The notes: a model not told the origin generated them from the sequence alone. A stretch of 64,000 nt of DNA from Erpobdella octoculata (GCA_963978895.1 OZ022243.1:9971896-10035895), one strand, 5' to 3'; shown: positions 49,901 to 62,836, numbered from the stretch's first letter. Numbers and translations are program-made.

Positions 49901-52586
49901 TATTCGGAAAGATAAGTCAATATACTTTTTCTTATCTTATTTTGAGTAGTGAAAGTTTTATTTTGCATTTATCTTACAAATATGGTTATCAAAAGCAAGG
50001 AAATGATTAAATGCATCAACTGTGTTATCCATGAAAGCGGTGAAAACTTCATAGATTCCGTATGCAACAATTGTTTGAGAATTGACAAGTTGGAGAAAGA
50101 GGTCGAGAAATTGCTATTAAAAACATCTGCAGTAAAGGAAGAGGAAGAAAAAAACTCGTTGAAAAACAGCTGGAGGTATGTGAAAAGAAAGCATTTCAAA
50201 AGATTGAAGAAAAGTTTGCTGAGCTGCTTGTTTCCAAATCATTAGCAGCCAATAATAATGGGACCAGGGAAACTAACGTTTCAATCCAAGAAAAGGAGTG
50301 GACCAAAAAAGAAATAAAGGCAATAAAAGAAAAAGTAAATAAAGTAGAAACTAAGATAAAAAATACCGACCAGCATGAACTTAGAAGAAACAACATTATA
50401 ATTCATAGGATGCCAGAGAGTGTTACAGATAAAGAAGATCAGAAAAGAACCGATGATAAAAAATCTGTGTTGTCACTATTTAAAGTACTTGAAATATCAT
50501 GTGAAAGTTCAGATATAAAAAAAAGTGATCAGAATTGGCAAGGAATTTAAAAAAGACAGACCTTTACTTGTTGAACTGAAGGAAGCAACAAAGAAAAATT
50601 TGATATTAGAGTCACTTTTTAAACTCAAGCATGCAGAATAAAAGTTTAGAAGGGTCTTTGTGAACCACGATAAGACTAGAATAGAGAGAGAACAATGCAA
50701 GAAACTTGTTATAGAAGCAAAAGAAAAACAGAACAATGATCAATCGGGGAATGGATATACAAGGTGAAAGGTGTGCCAGGGAATATGAAAATAGTAAAGC
50801 TCAAGAAGGTGCAATAATAAAAACAATAAATAGGCAGAGTTTTAAAAGTGTAACTAAACTAAAAAAAAAATATTGAAATGTTTCTATGCCAATGTATGAA
50901 GTATAGTAAGCAAAGAAAAAAGATGTGCATTGGAAGTTTATGTGAAATTAGAAAAACCTGACATTATTGGTATAACAGAATCATGGGCAAAGGAACATAT
51001 ATTAGATATTGAACTAGCAATTATTGGTTACACTATGTTTAGGAAGTACAGGCAAAATCAAAATAATAAGGGCATGGTGCAGGTGGTATAGTTTTATATG
51101 GTAAAAATGAAATAAAGGCAGTGGAAAGAAAAGATATATCAAGCGATAAGTTTAAAGAAAATTTCTGGTGTGATATACAGCATGGAGCTAAAATTAGTTT
51201 ACTAATAGGTGTTTGCTACAGACCCCCAAATGTAGATGAAACTGTGGATAATGGTTTGTGTGAATTATTGGGTTGAGTTAGCCAGGAATCTGTATTGATA
51301 ATGGGAGATTTCAATTATCATATAAACTGGATAAACATGGAAGGAGAAAGACATTAAGATAATAAATTCTTGGATTGTATTAATGGGGAATGTTTACATC
51401 AACATGTCATGAACCCAACAAGAAACAAAAATATATTATATTTGGTAATAACTTCAGATGAGAATATTGTAGAAAACATCTCTGTAGGAGAGCCTCTTCA
51501 TTCTAGTGACCACCAAATTGTAAGATTTAAAAAAATATTGCAGGATTGTAACATGAAAATAAATTTTCAAATTAGCTATAATTTTTTAAAGCAAATTATA
51601 ACAAAGAAAGAAGCAAAATAAGAGACATGAATATAATGAGAAAAACTGAATCGGTGGATGTAAATGACAGCTGGATGTTATTCAAAAAGAGCATGGAGGA
51701 GGTCATTCAAGAAATAATACCCATTAAGAAAAAATTTGTCAAGAAACAGCCATGGATAACAAGGAAAGTCTTAAAAAAAGAGCAAAAATCAAAGCATGGA
51801 AAAGCTTCCAAATACGTCGAAATGAAAATGAAATTGCAGCTGCAAGTAATAATAAGACAGGCAAAGAAATAATACTGCAACAATTGCGCAACAAATATGT
51901 CAAGAAAAGAAACGAGACAAAAAAGCATTAAAAGGGCCGTAATTGATTATGAGAAAAAACTAACGAATAATATAAAAAATGACAGCAAAAGTTTCTATGC
52001 GTATGTCCGAAGTAAGCAAAAACAAAAAAACCTAGTGGAGCCGTTAAAAAATGAGTTAGGCGAAGTGGTTGAAAACGATGAAGAGGTAGCTGAAATGTTA
52101 AATAATTATTTTTGTACGGTTTTTACTAAAGAAGACATAGAAAACATACCGGAACCTGTGAACATGTTTAAGGGAAAATAGACGAGAAAATGACTGATGT
52201 GGTTATCACACAAAATGCGTTGAAAGACACTAGAAGGACCTAAAAATAAAAGTCCGGGTATCGATGCATTATATCCCATGTTTTTAAGAAAAGTAAGACA
52301 CGAAATAAGCGATGTGTTAGCAGAAATAACGAACTGGAGAAACTCCTCGTGATTGGAAAGATGCAATTATTGTACCACTCTTTAAAAAAGGTAGCAGATC
52401 TGAGGCAAGTAACTATCGTCCAGTAAGTCTCACGTGCATTATTTGCAAAGTTATGGAAAAAATAATTCAGCTCGAATTAATGATTCACATTAGGCACCAC
52501 AGCATTTTGATAAATAGCTAACATGGATTCGTACAAAGGCGACCATGTCTAACAAATTTGCTAGATTGTTTTGAAAATGTTTATTT

Positions 52587-53750
52587 CAATTCAATTTAAT
52601 TTGACTGTCTTTAACGTGGCGTTAGTCGGATGACTTCTAAGCCACAAACAGGTGTGTTTTGAGTACCTTTCTGAACCGTTCAGCTGTCGCCGCAGTCGTG
52701 ACTTCCGGTGAAAGGGTGTTCCAGAGCCTCGGGCCAGCGACTGCGAACCGTCTGTCACTAGCATTTTTCAAACGAGTTGCAAAGATGAGCAGTGAAAATG
52801 AGGATGACGATTTCAATCTCTTCCGAGCCTGGACGTCGCTTACGCGTTTGATTTCCAAACATAAGTATGGGGGATCCGACTCGTGCAGGCACTTATACAC
52901 CAAAAGTGCTATCTTGAAATCTATCCTGTGGTTTGTTTTCAGCCAGTGCAGTCTTGAGAGGAGAAGAGAAATATGGTCATATTTGTAGGCCCTCATCACC
53001 AGTCTGGCACCGGCATTAATGACTGTCTGGAGACGACTAGTTAGGGATTTTGGAAGTCCCACAAGAACAGAATTGCAGTAGTCAAGCTTTGACAACACTA
53101 GTGATGTGACGAGTGTTTGAGACACGTCATTGGAAGAGATGTTGCGAGAGTCTCAATTTGTCGCAACGTTGAAAAACACACGCGGGTGACTTTGCTGATA
53201 TGTGTACGCATGGACATGTCAGAGTCGAAGAAAGCTCCAAGGTTGCGGACCGTATCTGACGGCGAGATCCAGTCGACGCCCAAGCGAACCGGATCTGTTG
53301 GACACTTGTTTTTCCGACGTTTTGAAAGCCAGATGACCTCTGATTTGTTGGAATTAAGTTGGAAGCGGCTGGAGCACATCCATTGACGGAGTCATCCACG
53401 CACGCAGAGACCGACGAAGAAAGCACAGCAACATTGTCCAGATCACAATGATTTGATTTGACTCTCATCTGCGTAGAAGTGAGATTGCAACCCGTGACCT
53501 GCGACGATCTTTTATAACTCAGCAATGTATATAATGAAGAGGGTTGGTCCAAGGACGGATCCCTGTGGAACCCCGCAGGAGAGTGTTAATGTTGATGACT
53601 CCACTCCATTTACTCTTACCTGACATTTACGAATGGTGAGGTGGGAGTGGAACCACTTGAGGAGAGACCCATCAAATCCAAAAATGAATCTGAGTCTTTG
53701 AAAATCGACCGTATCAAAAGCAGCCGAAAGATCCAGAACTAGTAGAGATA
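52587..53750 (-). mobile_element. 5'-truncated CR1/L2-type LINE nested in the larger LINE
   Basis: The minus strand from 53750 encodes [31 protein letters not shown] and, with frame changes, YADES near 53460. RT thumb and C-terminus follow (LDYCNSVLVGLPKSLTSRLQ; RLHWLKTNHRIDFKIALLVY; RRFAVAGPRLWNTLSPEV; FRKVLKTHLFVA). The 3' tail has AATTGAATTGAA-type repeats at 52587. It inserted antisense between RT motifs of the host LINE. Confidence 0.88.
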
Positions 53751-54365
53751 CCGTTTTAGACCATCGTACGTTTTACGAACACACTTATTTTTGGCGTTGC
53801 ATAAAATTAAGCTGTAATTTTTTTTCTGTTAAAATTTTTTTTTATGTTAAGAGAGCTTCAATACACTGTATACAATTTTTTTTAATAATTTGTTTTATTC
53901 GTATTAAGTAGTTTAATCTGGGTTAGAATATGAGCATTTTCAAGGTTTTCGACCGATATTACTTTAAAAATGTATTATGCTAATTTCATGCGAGTTATCA
54001 TAATAAATGTTTGAAATATCAAAAGAGGATGTACTCAAAAGTAAACAGCAACGTTAATTAAATTTTATTGTGTTTACACTAACCCACAATCTGAACATGT
54101 ATGAGTCATGCTTGTTCTACGATCGTTGGGCGTATAGAGTACTTTATGCAAACGGGTCGAAACTAGTTTATTCAGCTTATAGTTGTGCAGTGGTTGAATT
54201 GGTGAGTGTTTTTTGCAAATTTCATTCTTCGAATGAAATGTTTGTAAAGTTTAAAAATAAAAGGCGTCAAACAGAACGTTTTTTCACGTTGAAAGAAGCT
54301 ATGGAACTAATTCTTGATGATGATGATATCATTGAGGTTGACTCGGAGCTGTTTATACATATTTA
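53751..54365 (+). mobile_element. piggyBac-type 5' fragment, second copy
   Basis: From CCGTTTTAGACCATCGTACG onward it parallels 2591-3185. It keeps an open frame (MYESCLFYDRWAYRVLYANG; FKNKRRQTERFFTLKEAMEL; acidic DDDDIIEVDSE) that is better preserved than in the first copy. The TTAA and left three bases are missing, and homology to copy 1 stops near 54342. It is fused to the nested LINE on the left and returns to host LINE sequence on the right. Confidence 0.8.
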
Positions 54366-56104
54366 GACGAAGGATCCCCTGTAGTTGTAGACATAGTCTA
54401 TCTGGATTTTGCCAAAACCTTCAGCAAAGTACCACATACACGGTTGTTGAGAAAAATAGAAGCTGCTGAAATAGGAGGTAATATTCGAGATGGATCAAAA
54501 TTGGCTAGCTGACAGAAAACAAAAAATGAGAATTAAAGGGAAATACTCGGAGTGAAAAAGCATAATGTAGTGGTGTACCGCAAGGATCCGTTTTGGGACC
54601 TATACTATTTGTTCTGTTCATTAACGACCTTGATATAGGAACTTGTTCAAAGGTCTCAAAATTTGCTGATGATACAAAATTATCCATAACAATAGAGTGA
54701 GAGCTGGATGCCGACATTTTAAGAAAAGATCTTGCAAAAATGTACCAATGGTCCCTAGACTGGCAAATGATGTTCAACATAGATAAATGCTCAGTGATGC
54801 TCAGTGATGCACATGGGTAATAGTAATTAAGAGTTTCAGTATGAGATGGGAGGAATATTGTTGGAGACATCTGACATCTGAAGAAGAGATCTGGGAGTTA
54901 TAGTACACAATAGCGTCAAACCATCAAGACAGTGTGCGGAAGCAGCAAAGCAAGCCAATAAAATTTTAGGATTGGTTAAAAGAACAATAATAAGTCAAAA
55001 CCAAGAAATATTAATTAAGCTATACAAATGTTTGGTAAAACCACATCTAGAATATTGTGTACAAGCTTGGAGCCCTGTTTTAAAAGAAGACATCATAGTG
55101 TTGGAGAAGGTACAAAAGAGGGCTGCAAAGTTGATTAAGCATTTAAGTCAGTTACCTTACGAAGAAAGATTAAAACAATGTGGCTTAACAACTTTAGAAA
55201 AAAGGAGAAGTAGAGGTGACTTGATCGAAACATACAAGATAATAACAGGAAAAGAAGATTTAACACCAGCAATGTTTTTTGAACAACCACCGATTCAAAG
55301 CACTAGGGGACATAGATTCAAGCTATTTAATAAAACAAGAAAAGACTATAAAAAAGGCTTTTTTTAGTTCTAGGGTGGTAAATATATGGAATGACTTGGA
55401 CGATGACACTGTAGCATCTGAGACTACCACATCTTTTAAAGTAGCGCTATCCAGGCATGAATACTAATTTTTATACAAATTATTAAATTTTTTATTAGTT
55501 TTATTTATCTATTATTATTATTTTTCATTTATTTTATTTTATTTATTATTATTTTTTAATTCGAAGTGGTTGTCTATAGGCGTAAAGTCTTCTAAACCAC
55601 TATAATAAACGTTATCTTATCTTATCATCTTTTGTCTTCAAGTTTTACTCATTGTGTTTGTAGTTAATTGAAATACCTGTAAACTTTCATGATGTAATCT
55701 ACACTCGGTTGTAAAATAAATTTACGGAAGAGAATCAAGATGAAAGAAATCCGTTTTCCGAGCAGAGGCTGATCCGGTTCTTCAGTTGTCCCGCTGTCAA
55801 GAACAGCCTATCCGATGATCTAAGAAATCCAGCGTTGGATTTCAAAAGATGCTCAAGACAGAACTATTTTCTTGCTTATAACTTTGGGATTTTAAGGTTT
55901 TGAAGTCTGCCATATAATTTTTTATGAAAAATAAAAAGATACATGTTTCAGCATTTTTTTAAAATTTGGTTTTCAGGATCTCAAATATAGGGTGGGAAAT
56001 GGAATTATTTGTTTTTTAAAATAACTGCCACTCAAAAACTATTAGTGCGAAAAATTTGAAACTTATTATTTTGTATCAATTAAAAAAATCAAGATATCCG
56101 TGTT

Positions 56105-57865
56105 TCACCATTTTTTGAAAATTTTGTTTCCGGGACCGCCCTTAGTGGCTGCCACCCGATTGAGGCCAAGAATACTAGAGAAGGTCTTCCACAATTTTCT
56201 AGGTTGACCAGCATTATTCTTCACAATCTGTAACCAGTAGCCATTTTCCTTGGCACGGTTGATTTTGTGACGCTCCTTTTCTTTCTCCACTCAGGCCAGT
56301 CTATCAGAAGGAAGCATCGTGCGACTGTAACGTTTTTCGAAAATTCGCGAGCTGCGACGAAACTGTCGAGACTCATCATCATACCATACAGCAATCGGTC
56401 GACATCGAATTTTGACTGTTTTGATTGGGGCGAATCTGTCCGCTAGCCCCCGAAGAACTGCATCGTAGTTAGCATGAAGAATGTCAGGACCAACGTTATC
56501 CGGGATCTATCCGCAGAGCTCGGACTCACGCAACGCCCGCTGGAATAGAGTATGGTCTACTTTTTTCCAGGACCTGACGGAATTCCACACAACCATTGGT
56601 GGTTGTTTCACGAAGTGCAATTACCAGGTTATAAAACTATGATCAGATATTACTCCAGCTGGATCAACGCCCACATCGGAAAAGTCTCCTCAAGACGCGT
56701 AAAAATTTGATCGAGCGTTCCTCCCCGAGTGTGACTTGGTTCGTGAACATGCTGGGCCCAATCAAAACTCGCGAATAGATCCAGTAGTCGCACGGCATCA
56801 TGGTCATCTTTTTTCTCAATATGAATGTTGAAATCTCCAGTCACAACGATTTGGCTCTTGTATAGAGCCTAAACTTCCAAGTATCTCGTCAGTTCTTCAA
56901 AGAATAAATCCGACACCCGCTGCGAGCCTGGACGGTATACCAGCAATACCGCAACAGTAGAACAACCGCCAACCATGAATGCAAGTGACTCAAGCGTCAC
57001 TGACGGACTGGACAATTTAATCTTGTGGTATCTCAAGCCAGAGTTGATTATGGCAGTACCACCTCCGTAACCACGGTAACCCTCACTCTTGGACTGACTT
57101 GGGAAATCATGTAGAAAATAATTTTCAGGAATGCAGCGACGGAGAGAAGTGTCTCTGGTAGAGGAATGATGAGTCTCGGTGAGTAAACAGATGTCGAGAC
57201 TTCTATCGCTTATTTTAGTGTTGATTGCAGTATATTTTGATCTAACCGAGTTTGCATTCAGCAAAACGAACGCAAGTGTTCTGCCAGAGGAGGCAGATGT
57301 ATGAAAGCTTCTGCCGTCGTTCGACGTGGAAAAATTGGTTCCAAGAGAACGTGCACTCCAGCCGCCAGTCTGACAACCAGAGGGCATTGTAGAATTATGG
57401 AGACCCGAAGCGATGCAGGTACCGTCGATACTGTGGGCGGGAAAACAAAAGCGGGAGGAGGTATGGAAGAAACAACCAGCTCTTCGGCCCTGTAGTGGTA
57501 TCTTCGAACGACGTAACGCAACAGATGGATTTCTCGAAGGCTCTGAAGAAACGTTCCACTGGGAGAGCGGTAGTGTTGAAAGTTGATCGAGATAAGTTTG
57601 CTTCGAGAATAGATTTGGCGAGTAGGCGTGTTTATCAAGAGATGAGAAAGCAGTAAACGGCACAAAAACCGTCCGAAAAAGCAACGCAAAATGATTCAAG
57701 TTGATAATAATCCATTGCTTAACAAAAGAATTTTGAGTTTTTAATGTAATAATTGTTAAATAAAACTGTTTTTAAGTATAAATATGTACGAGGAGACGGG
57801 ACGTATTGAAAGGCAGCCACACGCGAAGCGCCAATCCCGCCATATTTGTTTTTCTAACGAACTCA
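56105..57865 (-). mobile_element. CR1/L2-type LINE, 5' half, antisense
   Basis: The minus-strand open frame 57699-56869 (276 codons) carries an N-terminal Ser/Arg-rich part, then the endonuclease start LNANSVRSKYTAINTKISDR, LLTETHHSS, GYGGGTAIINSGL and LLVYRPGSQ. After a stop, VTGDFNIHIEKKDDHDAVRL continues with HVHEPSHTRGGTLDQIFTR. The linker is at 56290-56105 (AKENGYWLQIVKNNAGQPRK). The RT is absent here. The nested 52587-53750 fragment could be the 3' half of the same family. 5' tandem units lie at 57663-58060. Confidence 0.83.
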
Positions 57866-58060
57866 AAATGATGCAGAAACAGTCCGAAGAGCAACGCAAA
57901 ATTTTTCAAATTGATATTATTATACTATTAAAAAAGATTTTCAAATTTTGAAAGTAATAATGAAATAAAACTGTTTGTAAATATACGATTAGATTAGATT
58001 AGACGGGACGAGTTGAAAGGCAGCCGCACGCAAGGCGCCTGTCCCAAAAAAGAGAGACGG
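57663..58060. repeat. Tandem ~208-bp units at the 5' end of the antisense LINE
   Basis: Two copies of a unit with GTCCGAA-AGCAACGCAAAAT, AATAAAACTGTTT, GACGGGACG-TTGAAAGGCAG and CGC-AGCGCC landmarks, at about 57663-57870 and 57875-58050. They overlap the first codons of the LINE frame, as 5'-UTR monomers of some LINEs do. Confidence 0.65.
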
Positions 58061-58538
58061 CCCAAGATTTTTTGCCAATTATATAGGAATTTTTGGCCTG
58101 TAAAAATGAGCCGGGTCCAAATTATACGGGCCGGGCGGGACCTTGAATTTTGTTTTTTTTTTATGTTATGTTTATATTTCAAGACAAAATATTGAATAAC
58201 TAACACACGTCAAATCTAGTCAGAACGTAGAAAATTTCGTTGCATTGGAAGTGTGAAAAAAATCCTAGCAAGCATAGAATTTTCAGATTAGGTGTAAAAT
58301 AGTGATAAGAACTTAGCATTCTAAATTCTATAAAAATCGGAGTTGTGTGTCGTGAGTTATACGGCATTTAGTTTGATGAGCGATAGTTAGTAAAATTAGT
58401 GTCGTTCGCTTATGTGCTTGGCGACTAGTATACGTTTAGATTAGGTCTATTTGAAAGATAAATAAGACAAATTAAAAAATATCAACAGAAACAGTTTTTT
58501 AGAAGATTGCTATTTTCTTTTCCGTTCTCATTGGAAGT

Positions 58539-59283
58539 TTGCTACATTTTTTGTCGAGTGGTTTAAGGGTGCAGAAGTGTAGAACATGTATGTATGAAGA
58601 GGAAGTGAAGACTGAGATAACTTCTTCTGTAATTTCTGATGAAACAGAAATAAATTCAGTTTTTTTTAAATGTTCAATTTGTAAGCAAGAAACATCTGAA
58701 CACACCGCTGAAGTTGCAAGAGCCTTGCCCACTGTATTTAAAAAACTGGAAGTTACCGGTCGTTGTGATTTGGTAAATTATATTAATGTGCACTACAACA
58801 AACATGTAATTAAATTGCATTTGTCGTGCCACATGGCTCTGGAAAGAAGCAATGCTACGGATGATGAGGTGTGCAGAGCTGGTTCTAGCCTGTTGGTCAG
58901 TCTGTATGGCGGGAAAGTAGGAGAAAGATTGGCTGATTCACGGTATGAGTCATATTTCAAATTGGCTCTGTCGTTGTTTTAAACCAGAAAGGCTGCCACT
59001 ATCAGAATGTGCTGCTCACCTGCATGTCCGACGCGTTCATTTGCATGCTGTGATTTGGGGGACTCTGGACAAAGTAGTCTTGAAGGCAACTGACTGGGGC
59101 TGGGAATCAGTTGAAAGCTGCTTTAAACCCGTGAAAATAGTGGGTGACATTGCACCTCAGTCAGTCCTGAAGTTTGTTCGATGCAATTGTAATGGCAACT
59201 GCTTTTCCAAGTTGTGTTCATGTCTGAAAAACAATATGCACTGTGTTTCTGCCTGCGGAAATTGTCATGGAACGGATTGCTAA
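58539..59283 (+). pseudogene. Transposon-associated cysteine-rich protein, C-terminal part, frameshifted
   Basis: The first frame (58539-58982) has CxxC pairs (KCRTCMYEE, KCSICKQE) and TDDEVCRAGSSLLVSLYGGK then VGERLADSRYES. A frame change near 58980 continues as KPERLPLSECAAHLHVRRVH, DWGWES, and RCNCNGNCFSKLCSCLKNNM then CVSACGNCHGTDC. The last part is a CXC (tesmin/TSO1-like) cysteine-rich domain. I recall this LPPT.AA..H..RV...W...WGW...CNC..C arrangement from many multicopy invertebrate proteins of unknown function. Not a working gene because of the frameshift. Confidence 0.6.
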
Positions 59284-59682
59284 GATGGCGGTGTAACAGC
59301 GGATGAAACAAATAATATAAGCAGTGACAGTGAAGAAGAATCTTGTGGCACAGAACATGTGGTTGAGAGCAACGATCCACAGTTTTTGTTTTTATGAAGA
59401 CATTGATTTCTTCTATGAGGAAGAAATTTAATGTTTCTTGCTGCTTTCGAACTTAGACAACAATTTTAATTTTTGACGTTTTGATTGTAGTTATTTGATA
59501 TTCTAGTCTGATTTTCACTATTTGTTCATGATCTCACTGAAAGCATTTATCAGTTATAGTATCATTCAAACTGAAGATCGGAATGTTTGATAGCAGCTTC
59601 AATTATTCTGGCTTAATTTTGGTTTTTGAAATTTTGAGGGCAAACGAGCTAGTCAATTAGTCCTAAATGAAGAATCGAACCG

Positions 59683-59803
59683 TTGCAGTTAAACCGGACT
59701 CGGAATTTAATTAAACATACCACCACCTGACAATTGCGGTTTAACCGGACTCGGAATTTAATTAAACATACCACGACCTAACAGTTGCGGTTAAACCGAG
59801 CTG
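59683..59803. repeat. 51-bp tandem repeat, 2.4 copies
   Basis: Unit starts TTGCGGTTTAACCGGACTCG and continues with GAATTTAATTAAACATACCA; the copies differ at a few positions. Confidence 0.85.
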
Positions 59804-60340
59804 GAGGGTAAACTAACGAGTCATTTGTGTGTATGTGTCTGTGGAAATTTCAGTGCCATTTGTTATATAAGCGGGCAGCTTCTGCTTTAATAACTAAATG
59901 CAAAAACAATTAACTCTATGTGATGATAGATAAAGCAAGTTGATTAACATTTTTAATTGATTAATTAGCTGTGATTAAAATTTGAATCATACTACAATTT
60001 AATTACTTTTCAGTAACCACACTTTTATATAGCTCTAACCAAATGCAAAGTAATCCCTATGTTATATAAAAAACAATTTTTTTTGAATTGCTTGTTAGTA
60101 ATTGCTATTAAAATACAACTCACTTTAGAAGAATCTGCTGTTTGACGGGCCCACAGTGTTTTTTCTCCAAACAGTGTGCCACTATAGCACAGTTCGAGAG
60201 GTTAGATTTTTTGTTGCATCTGCAAAATATCCTACGCACAATAAACAATGAATATTATTTTTGAGAACCAAAAAATTAAAAGTATAACACAAAAATTATG
60301 CAGTATTTCAATAAATGTAATATTTTAGATTAGTAGCTTA
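59804..60340. other. Intergenic DNA with a possible second HNHP-gene exon
   Basis: The minus strand at 60229-60126 has an AG acceptor and a cysteine-containing stretch (SNLSNCAIVAHCLEKKHCGP) in one frame, but the frame continuing from the exon at 60353-60478 meets a stop. Otherwise nothing recognised. Confidence 0.3.
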
Positions 60341-60352
60341 GAGTTTTAAATA

Positions 60353-60478
60353 CCTTCAAATATTTCACACATATCTTTTCCAGCTGGAAATAATGACAAT
60401 GCTTGAGCATTTCCAACTGGGTGGTTGTGGTTAAAGTTGATTTCTATTTGACAATTCATATCTTCCTGTGCAACCAAA
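60353..60478 (-). pseudogene. HNHP-motif exon fragment (MULE-type transposase-like)
   Basis: Between an AG acceptor and a GT donor the minus strand reads LVAQEDMNCQIEINFNHNHP then VGNAQALSLFPAGKDMCEIF. The FxHNHP...A.AL.F pattern occurs near the start of multicopy MULE/SWIM-type transposase-like proteins in invertebrates. No further exon can be joined in frame within the window, so fragment or pseudogene. Confidence 0.45.
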
Positions 60479-60661
60479 CTAAAAAAATTTTATACTTCAA
60501 TATTTTTGAAGAGTTTTTATATACTTCCATTTAAAAGTGAACAAAATGTCACAAATTCTTTGTATTTGCAAGTCTCATAATTGAAAAAAGTGACAATAAT
60601 AATATGCCAATAAAGCAGTGACCTCACATTTGTAATATTTACAAGTTACTACTGCTACTCC

Positions 60662-60664
<3 letters not shown>

Positions 60665-60732
<68 letters not shown>
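60665..60732. repeat. (TA)n microsatellite
   Basis: AT array abutting the Penelope-like copy 2 at base 60733. Confidence 0.95.
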
Positions 60733-60735
<3 letters not shown>

Positions 60736-60899
60736 CGAATAAACTGTGGAATCAATTTATCTTTGAGACACGCTCTAAGAAACACAACTCGCCATTTGGC
60801 AGAAACAACTTTTCGAGCCAAATTCTCGACCTTTCGGCACAAAACTCTCTGTTCGAGACTACAATTAGCCAAAAACTTTTCCATTAAACTTTTATTATA
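60733..60899 (-). mobile_element. Penelope-like fragment, copy 2
   Basis: The minus strand encodes [20 protein letters not shown] then [15 protein letters not shown] and [15 protein letters not shown], identical in protein to copy 1. It runs from TAAAAGTTTAATGG (just past the hammerhead region) to TTTATTCGCAA, then (TA)n, the same endpoint as copy 1. Confidence 0.65.
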
Positions 60900-60905
60900 T
60901 AATTT

Positions 60906-61140
<235 letters not shown>

Positions 61141-61340
61141 AGCCTTTTTTTTCTTTTTTTTTGTTTTATAATAGTTTATAGTCCTTTACACCAGGTGTTT
61201 TAAGACTCTAATGGCTGTATGTGGGAACCACTTAAGTACTTCCTGTCGTGGATCAGAATTTGATCCTTTTTACTTTTCCCTCCTCCTTTCTCCAGGCTTG
61301 GGACTGGCTTGCAATTAGCAAAGCGGAGTTATTTGTTGAG

Positions 61341-61482
61341 CCTCGTATTCTCTTGATTTAACAGGTGGAGTGTTTACTCTTTTGTTGGTGTGCTAATTCT
61401 TTGACAATTTCGTTTCTTTCTGTTTGTTTACTTTTCTCGCTTTACTTTTAACTCTGATGATGGCTTACATAGCTGAAACGGT
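61341..61482 (+). mobile_element. Penelope-like fragment, copy 3 (half hammerhead motif)
   Basis: Matches 29823-29960: GGTGGAGTGTTT, TTGACAATTTCGTTTCTTTC, then CTGATGATGGCTTACATAGC and TGAAACGG. It is cut off at (TA)n before the cleavage-site strand, so only the first half of the ribozyme motif remains. Confidence 0.6.
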
Positions 61483-61500
61483 ATATATATACATGTATAT

Positions 61501-61501
<1 letters not shown>

Positions 61502-61590
<89 letters not shown>
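61502..61590. repeat. (TA)n microsatellite
   Basis: Array between the plus-strand copy 3 and the minus-strand copy 4 of the Penelope-like repeats. Confidence 0.95.
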
Positions 61591-61594
<4 letters not shown>

Positions 61595-61735
61595 TGAACG
61601 TATTTCGACGTAATGTTTTCTTTTAGGCATGCTCTGTTAAAAATGATAGACCACTTTGCGTTGATACGTTTTTTCGCCAAGCTTTCAAAATCTCTTGAAT
61701 TCATGATAACTCCGCTTTTTAAATAGATTTATTAA
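61591..61735 (-). mobile_element. Penelope-like fragment, diverged copy 4
   Basis: The minus strand reads FESLAKKRINAKWSIIFNRA then CLKENITSKYVQK, a diverged version of the copy 1 coding end, again meeting (TA)n right after the basic end. Confidence 0.5.
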
Positions 61736-61859
61736 AAACGAGGGCTGACCGATCGGTTTCGCAGAAAAGCATCTTCGGAGCCCTATAAATTACGAAGTTA
61801 AAATGTATTTACTATAATGCGAAAATAGAATGAAACTATAAAACGACGAGAATAAACGT

Positions 61860-62356
<497 letters not shown>

Positions 62357-62574
62357 TATTATACTAGGCGGAAATGAGCAAAATATGATATGCTCATGAA
62401 ACATAGAAGTTCAGCGACTTGTCATTAAAACGCAACATTCAGCAGTATAGATGTTTAACAGTATTTCCGAAGAACCTGCTGGCTTGGTGGAATACGCAAA
62501 ATAAAACTTATCCACAACATTTGTACCTTGCCAAAATTATTTTAGCTATTCCAGCTACAAGTGAGCAGTCGTAG

Positions 62575-62700
62575 CGCATTTTTAAATGCTTTTATTTAAC
62601 TTCACTCGTTTCTCTGTTTGTTTGTTGGTTGGTCTGTTTGTCTAGTGTGATCAAATCTTAGAAACGAAAAATCACCCACTTTCGATTGTTTTATATTAAA
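62575..62700. mobile_element. Short repeat of the CTTTTATTTAACTTCACT family
   Basis: AATGCTTTTATTTAACTTCA, a GTTTGTTGGTTGG run, ATCAAATCTTAGAAA and ATCACCCACTTTCGA match the copy at 15125-15210. Confidence 0.6.
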
Positions 62701-62836
62701 AAATTTTAGTTCGTTGACTCAGATAAAGAGGCAAAGAAAAACATTTTTTCAAAATTTATTTTTCACTAATATGTATAATATATATTTACTAGAGATAGCC
62801 GTCAAAAATGACGGATTTTTTTAAATCTAATTTTAC

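Larger units (their letters stand above)
49900..55630 (+). mobile_element. CR1-like LINE, nearly full length, decayed and split by an insertion
   Basis: ORF1 region at 49949-50770: coiled-coil-like LRIDKLEKEVEKLLLK, then RRNNIIIHRMPESV and RPLLVELKEATKKN, a LINE ORF1 RNA-binding pattern. ORF2 endonuclease at about 50870-51560: KPDIIGITESWAKEHI, YRPPNVDE, GDFNYHINW, SDHQIVRF. RT at about 52330-52590: KGSRSEASNYRPVSLTCI. It resumes at about 54366 with VYLDFAKTFSKVPHTRLL, then [11 protein letters not shown] (frameshifted) and FADDTKL. The tail at 54972-55467 includes LYKCLVKPHLEYCVQAWSP and VVNIWNDLDDD. The 3' end carries TTATC repeats near 55612-55626. Many stops and shifts. The break at 52587-54362 is a nested insertion. 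Confidence 0.88.

Noticed and set aside
59123..59380. 85-codon minus-strand frame
   Set aside because: Antisense shadow of the cysteine-rich CXC region.
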